Of a stretch of DNA of 19,445 nucleotides, positions 7,558-14,136 are shown piece after piece. The translations under genes were made by a program, and so were the position numbers. Positions within the stretch are counted from its first letter, which is position 1. Each line of letters starts with the position of its first letter. The notes under the pieces were generated by a model, which was not told the DNA's origin, did no database searches, and worked only from the letters and a program-made list of their open reading frames with translations. Source of the stretch: an uncultured Christensenella sp. (GTDB lineage: Bacteria; Bacillota; Clostridia; Christensenellales; Borkfalkiaceae); contig CAJTRW010000006.1 in assembly GCA_910578765.1 (NCBI GenBank), positions 1 through 19,445 on the forward strand, given 5' to 3'.

Positions 7558-9097
7558 CGACGGGTACCTCCCTTGTAAAGCCGCAGAATTTGAATTTATC
7601 CTTGGCGAAAGAGGATATCACATACCACATAAAGCGCGTAAACCAGTAAAGTATATACGACGCTATCGAAGCTATGAAGAATATGAATCCGCACTTGGCT
7701 ATTTCGCCCACACAGATAAGCGCGAGCATAAGCGAAACGACTACTAAAATTATGTGCATGTCGAGAATAGTCGTCAAAACGTTTTTATAGCCGGATTTTA
7801 CGGAAGAATAAATTGTTTTGCCCTTTTTGGTTTCCTTTCTTACACTTTCGAAAAGTACGAAGTTTGACGCGCACAGAAGCGCAAGACCGAGGACCGCCGC
7901 AAACGCGCCGGCAACCGTAACCTGAATACCTATAAGCATAATCGCAGTAACCATAGCAAGCGAATAAATTACAATCATCATGGCGTTGACAAGCCCCAAA
8001 AGCTTGTATTTTACGACCGAATAAACTATCGCCGCTACTATGACCAAAAGTATTATTACGCCGAGATATATAGGCGCGTTTTTGCCGAGGTGAGGGGTCG
8101 AAAAATAAACTTCGGGATCGCCGCCCGAAAGGTAATTCAGCGTAAGCGTGTCGCCGTTTATGACAGAGTCGAGAATAATTGCGTATTCCTGCGCCGCCGC
8201 CGAATCGTCAGAAGTGTTGCTTACCGAAATAAAGAAGCTTTTACCGTCTATCTCGGAATTGCATTCAAGCGAAAGCAACTGACTGTTTCCGATGTAAAAT
8301 CCGATATTCTTATCGGAAGACGCAGCGGAAACCTTGGAGGAAATATCTTTGAAACGTGCTCTGCCCGTATCGGTCAATTTGACTTTGACGGCATAGTTTC
8401 CGCCTTTCGCATATTTGGAAATACCCTTGAAATAGGTGTTTACGTTGTCTTTTATGGGCGTGAGAATGTAATTGTCAAGCTCGCTGTCGTGAATTTTACC
8501 CACCTCGGAATTCCGAAGGGTAAGTCCGCCGTTGTACGATAAAAATTTTACCGTCTGCGCGACGGCAGATCTTTCCGCAGAGCGAGCCGCGGAATTGTAT
8601 TCCGGATCGGAATACGCGGCATACGTCATATTTGACGGCACGCTGACTTTTACGGTAAAGCCGTCCACTACCGAAACGGAATAGCTTGTATAGCCCTTCT
8701 GTCCGAAACGCTTGGATAAAATTTCCGCGTCCTTTTTAACCTTTGCCTTAAAGCCCGCTTCTCCGCCGTGTTCTTCCAGCTTGTCCTTTTCGATATAGAC
8801 GCTACCGCACTGCGAGTACTTGGCGATATATTCGTCAACTTTATCCGCGCCGTCGTCGGTATCGGGCTCCGGCATGTTGAAATGGTAATCCGAAGCCGAA
8901 AGAACGCCTTCCGGATACAGAACGGTATACGCTTCGCCCGTAATGTCTGCCCCGAGATGTATACCGGAAGCAAACGAATTATACTTGTCCACTTTACCCG
9001 TACCTGCCACCGGCCACGAGAACAGGGCGAAAAATGCAAGAACCAAAATTGCGGCTGCAATTATTGCGGTTATTATCGCAGATTTGATTTTGCCCAT
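7550..9097 (-). CDS. secD: divergent SecD-type Sec translocase accessory subunit
   Basis: A 515-residue membrane protein: an N-terminal membrane anchor (about 7-27), a large extracytoplasmic region (about 30-340), then five membrane segments (about 343-497). SecD features include GIHLGADITGE at 45-55, a weakened form of LGLDLxGG, VKLTDTGRARFKDI near 239-252, and the membrane segment AGAFAAVLGLALL...FVLFESVRK at 396-421. In that last segment the family's usual VDAN-FER motif carries an aspartate needed for proton-driven function; here the equivalent reads CASN and there is no Asp anywhere in the segment. AGGAG with a 6-base spacer precedes the ATG. It has its own consensus-like promoter and overlaps secF. 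The remote match means function is inferred from motifs, architecture and neighbours. Confidence 0.82.
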   Translation of the reverse strand: MGKIKSAIITAIIAAAILVLAFFALFSWPVAGTGKVDKYNSFASGIHLGADITGEAYTVLYPEGVLSASDYHFNMPEPDTDDGADKVDEYIAKYSQCGSVYIEKDKLEEHGGEAGFKAKVKKDAEILSKRFGQKGYTSYSVSVVDGFTVKVSVPSNMTYAAYSDPEYNSAARSAERSAVAQTVKFLSYNGGLTLRNSEVGKIHDSELDNYILTPIKDNVNTYFKGISKYAKGGNYAVKVKLTDTGRARFKDISSKVSAASSDKNIGFYIGNSQLLSLECNSEIDGKSFFISVSNTSDDSAAAQEYAIILDSVINGDTLTLNYLSGGDPEVYFSTPHLGKNAPIYLGVIILLVIVAAIVYSVVKYKLLGLVNAMMIVIYSLAMVTAIMLIGIQVTVAGAFAAVLGLALLCASNFVLFESVRKETKKGKTIYSSVKSGYKNVLTTILDMHIILVVVSLMLALICVGEIAKCGFIFFIASIASYILYWFTRFMWYVISSFAKDKFKFCGFTREVPVDD

Positions 9098-9142
9098 TAA
9101 AAACTCCTAAATTGTTCGACTTTATTATAATTTAACCACTTA

Positions 9143-9171
9143 ATTATATATAAAAATAGCGCGACAGTCAA
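9143..9171 (-). promoter_or_regulatory. sigma-A-type promoter for secD-secF
   Basis: On the minus strand, TTGACT (9166-9171), a 17-base spacer and TATAAT (9143-9148). The predicted start near 9136 leaves a leader of about 39 bases carrying the secD Shine-Dalgarno sequence. It lies between the scfB stop and secD in an AT-rich gap with no terminator hairpin, so secDF is probably driven by this promoter plus upstream read-through. Confidence 0.8.
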
Positions 9172-9200
9172 TTAATTAAACTTACTTACGCCGTATTTTT

Positions 9201-10523
9201 TTATCTTTTGCCCGCTTTTTTGCGCGCAAGCACGTGCATACCGCACTCTATACGCTTTTTCATCATATCGCAGGTAATGCCGTAAGGCTTGTTCATATCG
9301 CCGGCGAAGTGATAATTGTTTGCACTGCATCCGCCGCTGCAAATGAATTTGGCAAAGCAGCCTTCGCAGTCCTTACGCGTAAAAAGACAGTTGGCGGCGA
9401 ACTTTTCGCGGATTTGCCCGTCGAGAGCGCCGTCGTACACGTTGCCCATAAGAAAATTTTTATCGCCGGCAAACTGGTGACAGGGATAAATGTCGCCGTT
9501 CGGCACGACGGAAAAATATTCATTGCCGGCACCGCAGGCGGAAACTTTCTTCTGCAAGCATACCCCGCCTTCCAAATCTATATTGAAATGGAAAAAGTTA
9601 AAGCCTTCGCCCTTTTCGTATTTATCCAGATACTTGTCGCACAGTATTTCGTACTCGTCGAGGATACGCGGAAGATGCTCTGCCTTTATAGCCAAATCGT
9701 CTATATCGGTTACGACTGGTTCCATAGAAATACTGTCGAAGCCGTTTTCCGCAAGAAAGATTACGTCGTTCGAAAAATCGAGATTTTTAGCCGTAAACGT
9801 TCCGCGCACGTAATAGCTTTTATCTCCGCGCGAGCGGACAAACTTCTTTATATTATTTATCACATAGTCGAAGCTGCCCTTCCCGTTTTTGGTCTTGCGG
9901 ATTGCGTCGTGAACTTCGCGTCTGCCGTCAAGACTTAAAACCACGTTTTCCATTTCGCGGTTGAAAAAATCTATGGCGTCGTCGTCGAGAAGAAGCGCGT
10001 TGGTGGTTGTTGTAAACAAGAACTTTTTACCCGCTTTTCCGCCCTTTTCACGTGCGTAAGCAACCACGTTTTTTATGGTTTGCAGACACATCAGCGGTTC
10101 CCCGCCGAAGAAGTCGACTTCAAGCACCTTGCGGTTTCCGCTTTTTTCTATAAGGAAATCTATCGCCTTCTTTGCCGTCTGCTCGCTCATGAATTCACGT
10201 TCGGAATGATACGCGCCCTCGTCGGCAAAACAGTAACGGCACCTTAAATTGCAGTCGTGACAGATATGTATGCAAAGCGCCTTAACCTCGTTCGATTTCA
10301 GAGGATAGGTTTTTACCTCCTCCTTGAAAAGAAGTCCGTTTCCTTTCAATTCGGCAACGTCCTTTTCTATTTCGGCGATTTTCTCGGAGGGAAGGTCTAC
10401 AATCGCGCCGCCCTCGTACTTCATTTTAAGATAAAGCGCAGTATCCTTATCGCACTCGTGCAGACTGCCGCTGCCCGAGTCGTATATGTAATAAAAATTT
10501 TTAAAATTGAAAATGTGTATCAT
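9201..10523 (-). CDS. scfB: radical SAM/SPASM maturase of the SCIFF ranthipeptide
   Basis: A 440-residue radical SAM enzyme that installs a thioether cross-link in the SCIFF precursor peptide encoded directly upstream. The SAM cluster motif CNLRCRYC gives C91, C95 and C98, and FFGGEPL at 138-144 is the SAM-binding GGEP element. An N-terminal region of about 80 residues matches the peptide-recognition domain of such maturases. The C-terminal SPASM domain carries the auxiliary iron-sulfur cysteines C322, C330, C348, C386, C389, C395, C399 and C418 (includes DCEGCFAKFICSGGC). Length and domain order agree with SCIFF maturases such as CteB. The ribosome binding site is weak (GAGAT), and a terminator-like hairpin separates it from scfA, so maturase output is probably much lower than peptide output. 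Confidence 0.95.
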   Translation of the reverse strand: MIHIFNFKNFYYIYDSGSGSLHECDKDTALYLKMKYEGGAIVDLPSEKIAEIEKDVAELKGNGLLFKEEVKTYPLKSNEVKALCIHICHDCNLRCRYCFADEGAYHSEREFMSEQTAKKAIDFLIEKSGNRKVLEVDFFGGEPLMCLQTIKNVVAYAREKGGKAGKKFLFTTTTNALLLDDDAIDFFNREMENVVLSLDGRREVHDAIRKTKNGKGSFDYVINNIKKFVRSRGDKSYYVRGTFTAKNLDFSNDVIFLAENGFDSISMEPVVTDIDDLAIKAEHLPRILDEYEILCDKYLDKYEKGEGFNFFHFNIDLEGGVCLQKKVSACGAGNEYFSVVPNGDIYPCHQFAGDKNFLMGNVYDGALDGQIREKFAANCLFTRKDCEGCFAKFICSGGCSANNYHFAGDMNKPYGITCDMMKKRIECGMHVLARKKAGKR

Positions 10524-10541
10524 ATCGGTTTATATCTCATG

Positions 10542-10570
10542 AAAAAAGGAGCAGAGAATTTCTGCTCCTT
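10542..10570 (-). terminator. terminator-like attenuator between scfA and scfB
   Basis: Minus-strand stem AAGGAGCAGA / TCTGCTCCTT (10 bp, perfect) with loop AATTC, followed by six T residues. It begins 5 bases after the scfA stop and ends 18 bases before the scfB ATG. As a strong intrinsic terminator with no promoter following it, it should cut most transcripts after the peptide gene and let a minority continue into the maturase. Confidence 0.85.
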
Positions 10571-10575
10571 AAAAC

Positions 10576-10731
10576 TTATTTATTCTTTTCGGGATTCTGT
10601 TCTCTGGTAATTCTTTCACAGCTTTGGTTGCCTACCGTACAGCTTGTTTTGCAAGCGGACTGGCATGTGCTTCTGCATTCGCCGCAACCCGTAACCTTTT
10701 TTTCGCGGGGAGCCGATACCGTTTTTATCAT
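10576..10731 (-). CDS. scfA: SCIFF ranthipeptide precursor (six cysteines in about 45 residues)
   Basis: A 51-residue peptide that runs from MIKTVSAPRE to ITREQNPEKNK. The core CGECRSTCQSACKTSC at 16-31, followed by TVGNQSCER, holds six cysteines: C16, C19, C23, C27, C31 and C38. This spacing and the CQSACKTSC core are diagnostic of SCIFF peptides of Clostridia. AAAGGAG lies 9 bases before the ATG, a strong ribosome binding site. The adjacent gene scfB is the matching maturase. By analogy with the characterised CteA peptide, a thioether from C27 to T32 is the likely modification; that mapping is my inference from the five-residue Cys-to-Thr spacing. The C-terminal tail after the last Cys is polar. 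The biological role of mature SCIFF peptides is poorly defined. Confidence 0.95.
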   Translation of the reverse strand: MIKTVSAPREKKVTGCGECRSTCQSACKTSCTVGNQSCERITREQNPEKNK

Positions 10732-10763
10732 TAAAAAATTCTCCTTTGGTTGTCTTATTTTAC

Positions 10764-10792
10764 ATTATAGTGTAAGAAAAATAAAAAATCAA
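10764..10792 (-). promoter_or_regulatory. sigma-A-type promoter for scfA
   Basis: On the minus strand, TTGATT (10787-10792), a 17-base T-rich spacer and TATAAT (10764-10769). The predicted start near 10757 gives a leader of about 26 bases containing the strong scfA ribosome binding site. It lies just after the stop of the upstream membrane-protein gene. Confidence 0.8.
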
Positions 10793-10809
10793 GTGTTTTT
10801 TACATAATT

Positions 10810-11181
10810 TCAGCGGACGCGCCTGCGGATATTAACGGCTATTATGCCCGTAACCGTACCCGCGACAACGCCGAGAAGTATTTCCAGAGCGAATTTCCAG
10901 CTTACAGAAAGGGAATGGGCTATAAGTCCGTACAAAAGATATGTAATAATTACGGCGATAAGTCCGTATACCGCGCCCTTAATCCAGCCCTTTTCGCCGC
11001 GGATAAAAATAAGCCCGCCGGCTATTATAGATAAAATTTTGAACACTTGGTTTACGGGTTTTATCACCCCGACGGACAGCGAACAAAACTGTATTATAAG
11101 TGTGAACACAAGCACGAACAGAAGCGAAATTATTACCGCCGCGGCGGACGCTTTGACCACCTGAAAAATATTTTTACGCAT
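10810..11181 (-). CDS. small integral membrane protein, TIGR04086-like
   Basis: A 123-residue, very hydrophobic protein with four predicted membrane segments at roughly 10-34, 41-60, 66-87 and 92-117, charged turns (RGEKGWIKG near 62-70) and a basic C-terminus (NIRRRVR). Position between yajC and the SCIFF peptide gene, size and topology fit the family annotated TIGR04086, a clostridial membrane protein of unknown function. I have not been able to confirm the family by search. The Shine-Dalgarno GGAGG lies 5 bases before the ATG, but it sits in the right arm of a 12-bp hairpin, so translation is probably restricted or coupled to yajC. No function should be assigned beyond a possible link to the Sec genes by context. 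Confidence 0.75.
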   Translation of the reverse strand: MRKNIFQVVKASAAAVIISLLFVLVFTLIIQFCSLSVGVIKPVNQVFKILSIIAGGLIFIRGEKGWIKGAVYGLIAVIITYLLYGLIAHSLSVSWKFALEILLGVVAGTVTGIIAVNIRRRVR

Positions 11182-11215
11182 AAAGACCTCCGCTTTAATT
11201 TATGCGGAGGTCTTT
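11182..11215 (-). promoter_or_regulatory. hairpin occluding the ribosome binding site after yajC
   Basis: Minus-strand arms AAAGACCTCCGC and GCGGAGGTCTTT form a perfect 12-bp stem with a 10-base AT-rich loop. The right arm contains GGAGG and its last base directly abuts the ATG of the membrane-protein gene. The left arm starts 7 bases after the yajC stop, inside the footprint of a ribosome stopping there. The tail is TTTATGCG, not a U-tract, so translational control is a better reading than termination. Confidence 0.7.
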
Positions 11216-11222
11216 GCGTTTA

Positions 11223-11732
11223 TTATTGTTTTTTGCTTTTCTTTGCGGGAGTCTTTACCTCGGGTTCCGCTTCGGTTTCCGACGGCGCGGTCTCTACCGC
11301 TTCGGCGGGCGCCGCTTCTACGGCTTCCGCAGGCGTTGCGGTCGAAGATTCTTCAAAAGGTTCTTCGGGTGCGGCAGAGCTTTCTTCCGTCTTTTCCGCA
11401 GGAGCCGCAACGGTTTTTTCAACTATCGCGTCGGTCTGATAAATTGCCTGTTTATCGAACTTGATAAAGCATTTACCCGACTGCTCTGTGCCGGTTTCGA
11501 GAACGAAAGTGTTTTCCTCTGCATCAACCTCGACCACGATGCCGCAAATACCGCCTATGGTCTTGACTTTGTTGCCGGGCTTGACGGAATTTATCAAGTC
11601 CTTTGCGTCCTGCTCCTGCTTTTTACGCTTGCGGGACGAGAATATAAACATAACCACTATGGCAACTACCAGAACGCCCAAAATGACGTAGGTGAAAATA
11701 GTGCTGCTGTTTACGAGAAGCGAATTAAACAT
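11223..11732 (-). CDS. yajC: YajC-type Sec translocase accessory protein with acidic repeat tail
   Basis: A 169-residue protein. The first 110 or so residues are YajC: a single N-terminal membrane segment (about 13-32, VILGVLVVAIVVMFIFSS), a basic stretch RKRKKQEQ, then the cytoplasmic core with LINSVKPGNKVKTIGGICG and VVEVDAEENTFVLE. YajC associates with SecDF and the SecYEG translocon; secD and secF lie downstream in the same cluster. The usual length is around 90-120 residues. The extra C-terminal 55 or so residues are low-complexity, rich in Ala, Glu, Pro and Thr, with an 8-residue tandem repeat, ending in a basic cap (KTPAKKSKKQ). GGAG precedes the ATG by 8 bases and a promoter lies upstream. 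Confidence 0.9.
   Translation of the reverse strand: MFNSLLVNSSTIFTYVILGVLVVAIVVMFIFSSRKRKKQEQDAKDLINSVKPGNKVKTIGGICGIVVEVDAEENTFVLETGTEQSGKCFIKFDKQAIYQTDAIVEKTVAAPAEKTEESSAAPEEPFEESSTATPAEAVEAAPAEAVETAPSETEAEPEVKTPAKKSKKQ
11293..11340 (-). repeat. 24-bp tandem repeat in the yajC tail
   Basis: Two adjacent 24-base units (11293-11316 and 11317-11340) match at 18 of 24 positions. They encode the octapeptide repeat ATPAEAVE / AAPAEAVE, and the next eight residues (TAPSETEA) look like a third decayed copy. This is coding low-complexity sequence, probably expanded by slippage. Confidence 0.7.
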
Positions 11733-11763
11733 TTTATTATCTCCAGATTTTATTTACTTTTCA

Positions 11764-11792
11764 AATATAATATTTTTACGGATATTTTGCAA
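11764..11792 (-). promoter_or_regulatory. probable promoter for yajC
   Basis: On the minus strand, TTGCAA (11787-11792), a 17-base spacer and TATATT (11764-11769). The predicted start near 11757 gives a 25-base leader with the GGAG ribosome binding site. Both elements are near consensus. No terminator hairpin with a U-tract separates it from tgt, so it is likely an internal cluster promoter. Confidence 0.6.
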
Positions 11793-11833
11793 GCGATTTT
11801 ATGCGGTTGTAAAATATTGCACGAAACTTTCAC

Positions 11834-12949
11834 TTATTCCCCATAATCCGCGTAAAACCCGTTTGCGAATTCGGTCAGACTGTCCGCGAAAATCGCTTCG
11901 CGCATGCCGCGCATAAGCTTGTGCAGGAAAGTTATATTGTGAAGACTTAAAAGCATGGACGCAAGCATTTCGTTGACGTTCAACAGATGCCTAAGATAAG
12001 CCTTTGTGTAATTTTTGCAACAATAACAGTCGCAAGAAGCGTCCAAAGCCGAAAAATCTTCCCTGTACTCTCCGTTGCGCACCACAACCTTCCCCTTAGA
12101 GGTGAAAGCCGTACCGTTGCGCGCCACGCGGGTTGCGAGAACGCAGTCGAACATATCCACCCCGCGCTTCACGCCCTCTATCAGGCAATCGGGACTGCCG
12201 ACGCCCATCAGATAACGCGGAACGGAAGTCGGAAGCTCGGACCGCATCAAGTCGAGAATTTCGTACATCCTTGCCTTGGGTTCACCGACCGAAAGCCCGC
12301 CTATGGCGATTCCGTCTACGGCGTAGGGCTTGGCGCGGCGCAGGCTTTCCATACGCAAATCGTCGAACATGTTTCCCTGAATTATGGGGAAAAGCGCCTG
12401 GTCCTCACGCGTTTTCACCGCGGCGCAACGTTCAAGCCAAGCGCTTGTCCGCTCCATTGCCTGTTCGGCTTGGGCATGGGTATAACCGTACTCGCTGCAC
12501 TGGTCGAACTGCATAATTATATCGGCGCCGAGGTTCTCCTGTATGCCCATAACTTTTTCGGGCGTAAACAGATGCTTTGCACCGTCCACATGCGAGTTGA
12601 AGTATACCCCTTCGTCCTTGATTTTATTCAGTTTAGTAAGAGAAAATACCTGAAAGCCGCCGCTGTCAGTCAGAATGGGGCGATCCCAGTTCATAAATTT
12701 GTGAAGTCCGCCGGCTTTTTTCACAAGCTCGTCGCCGGGGCGGATAAACAAATGATAGGTGTTTGAAAGTATAATCTGCGAACCCGCTTCCTTTAAATCG
12801 CGCGGGTAAACGCCCTTGACGGTCGCCTGAGTACCGACGGGCATATAAACGGGCGTTAAAATATCGCCGTGCGGAGTATGAAACACGCCTGCTCTCGCTC
12901 CGGTGTGTTTGTCTACGTGTTGTAATTCGAATGAAAAATATTTACTCAT
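11834..12949 (-). CDS. tgt: tRNA-guanine transglycosylase
   Basis: A 371-residue bacterial-type TGT, which swaps guanine-34 of GUN-anticodon tRNAs for a 7-deazaguanine base (preQ1, or queuine in some gut Clostridia). Active-site motifs: DSGGFQVFSL at 95-104 with D95, MQFDQC at 146-151, GGLSVGEP at 217-224, and FDCVLATR at 267-274 with the nucleophile D268. The zinc site is C306, C308, C311 and H337. Next to queA it forms the last part of queuosine synthesis, but no preQ1-synthesis genes (queC, queD, queE, queF) lie in this window, so base supply is unknown. The ATG is preceded by AT-rich sequence (AATTAATTAAAAACT) with no Shine-Dalgarno sequence, yet the N-terminus aligns with family starts. 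Confidence 0.96.
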   Translation of the reverse strand: MSKYFSFELQHVDKHTGARAGVFHTPHGDILTPVYMPVGTQATVKGVYPRDLKEAGSQIILSNTYHLFIRPGDELVKKAGGLHKFMNWDRPILTDSGGFQVFSLTKLNKIKDEGVYFNSHVDGAKHLFTPEKVMGIQENLGADIIMQFDQCSEYGYTHAQAEQAMERTSAWLERCAAVKTREDQALFPIIQGNMFDDLRMESLRRAKPYAVDGIAIGGLSVGEPKARMYEILDLMRSELPTSVPRYLMGVGSPDCLIEGVKRGVDMFDCVLATRVARNGTAFTSKGKVVVRNGEYREDFSALDASCDCYCCKNYTKAYLRHLLNVNEMLASMLLSLHNITFLHKLMRGMREAIFADSLTEFANGFYADYGE

Positions 12950-13029
12950 AGTTTTTAATTAATTTGTATCGCGTCCCGTATTTGCGCGGGAAACAGGATT
13001 GCTTGGCTTAGAAGCAAGCAGGTCGAGAA

Positions 13030-13090
13030 GCGCGAGCTTTTTTGAGGGGAGCATACACAGATGTATGTGACCCGATAAAAAGCGAAGCGC
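13030..13090. other. nested stem-loop element between queA and tgt
   Basis: Within the 159-base queA-tgt gap, four helices nest symmetrically. GCGC (13030-13033) pairs with 13087-13090. GCTTTTT (13036-13042) pairs with AAAAAGC (13077-13083). GGG (13047-13049) pairs with CCC (13071-13073). The tip CATACA-CAGA-TGTATG spans 13052-13067. It can form in RNA from either strand or in DNA. It matches no riboswitch I recognise. It could be an mRNA structure, or a dispersed repeat inserted in the operon. The rest of the gap (12950-13029) has only short 5-6 bp inverted repeats. Confidence 0.5.
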
Positions 13091-13108
13091 GACAAAGAGA
13101 TGTGCCGC

Positions 13109-14134
13109 TTATAAGACAAGCATCGCGTCGCCGAAAGAGAAAAAGCGGTATCTTTCCCCCACTGCCGTTTTATAAAGGTTTAAAATTTCCTCTCTGCCCG
13201 TCATGGACGCCACAAGCATTATAAGCGTGCTTTCGGGCAAATGGAAATTGGTTATAAGCGCGTCGACGCACTTGAATTTATACGGAGGATAAATGAATAT
13301 TTCCGTATTGCCGTTACAGGGTTTGACAAAGCCGTTGCCGTCCGCGACGCTTTCAAGCGTTCTTACGGACGTTGTGCCGACGGCTATTATACGCCTGCCC
13401 TCGCGCTTGGCGCGGTTAATTGTTTCCGCCGCGCTTTCACCTATTTCGTAATATTCCGAGTGCATTTTATGGTCGGTGATTATTTCTTCCTTGACGGGTC
13501 TGAAAGTTCCGAGTCCCACGTGAAGGAGAACTTCCGCTATTTCCACGCCTTTTTCTTTGATTTTAGAAAGAAGCTCCGGCGTGAAATGAAGTCCCGCCGT
13601 CGGCGCCGCCGCCGATCCGTCCGTCCTTGCGTAAACGGTCTGATAACGGTTTTTATCTTCCAGTTTGGCTTTGATGTACGGCGGCAGGGGCATGGAACCC
13701 AGTCTTTCCAAAATTTCCTCGAACACGCCTTCGTAATAAAATTTTATTATCCTTTCGCCGCTGTCGGTTATATCCTCCACCGTTAAGGAAAGCCCGTCCG
13801 AAACCGTAAGCCTTTTGCCGCGGACGCACTTTTTGCCGGGTTTTACAAGCGCTTCCCAAACGTCTTTTTCAAGTCTTTTCAAAAGAAGCACTTCAACCGC
13901 GCCGCCGTTTTCCGTATGCGCGAAAAGTCGGGCGGGCAACACCTTTGTATTATTTAAAACAAGCACGTCGCCCTTTTCCAGATAACCGATAACGTCACGG
14001 AAAATTTTATGTTCTGTATTTTTGTTTTTTCTGTCGTATACCAGAAGGCGCGAGGAATCCCTCGGCTCCGCGGGAGTCTGAGCAATCAACTCCTCGGGTA
14101 AATCGTAATAAAAATCGCTTTTTTTAAATTGCAT
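13109..14134 (-). CDS. queA: S-adenosylmethionine:tRNA ribosyltransferase-isomerase
   Basis: A 341-residue QueA, which transfers and isomerises the ribose of S-adenosylmethionine onto preQ1-modified tRNA to give epoxyqueuosine. Family hallmarks are present throughout: the N-terminal DFYYDLPEELIAQTPAEPRDSSRLL, FRDVIGYLEKGDVLVLNNTKVLPARL, TAGLHFTPELL near 180-190, HVGLGTFRPV near 206-215, the GTTSVRTLES motif, and the C-terminal FSFGDAMLVL. Length is normal (around 340). It starts 2 bases after the ruvB stop, so coupling is likely. Only a weak AAAGA-like ribosome binding site is visible. The tgt gene follows after a structured gap. The presence of queA means the cell makes epoxyqueuosine itself, rather than only inserting ready-made queuine. 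Confidence 0.97.
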   Translation of the reverse strand: MQFKKSDFYYDLPEELIAQTPAEPRDSSRLLVYDRKNKNTEHKIFRDVIGYLEKGDVLVLNNTKVLPARLFAHTENGGAVEVLLLKRLEKDVWEALVKPGKKCVRGKRLTVSDGLSLTVEDITDSGERIIKFYYEGVFEEILERLGSMPLPPYIKAKLEDKNRYQTVYARTDGSAAAPTAGLHFTPELLSKIKEKGVEIAEVLLHVGLGTFRPVKEEIITDHKMHSEYYEIGESAAETINRAKREGRRIIAVGTTSVRTLESVADGNGFVKPCNGNTEIFIYPPYKFKCVDALITNFHLPESTLIMLVASMTGREEILNLYKTAVGERYRFFSFGDAMLVL

Positions 14135-14136
14135 GG

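Noticed and set aside
11182..11215. Intrinsic terminator after yajC
   Set aside because: The stem is strong but the tail is TTTATGCG, with no U-tract and the next start codon inside it; occlusion of the ribosome binding site fits better.
11987..12766. Long plus-strand open frame (259 residues) antisense to tgt
   Set aside because: tgt is unmistakable on the other strand; the antisense frame has no recognisable domain or ribosome binding site and follows from codon bias.
12950..13108. preQ1 riboswitch in the queA-tgt gap
   Set aside because: No preQ1-I or preQ1-II core could be fitted on the minus strand; the visible pairing is a simple nested stem-loop unlike either class.
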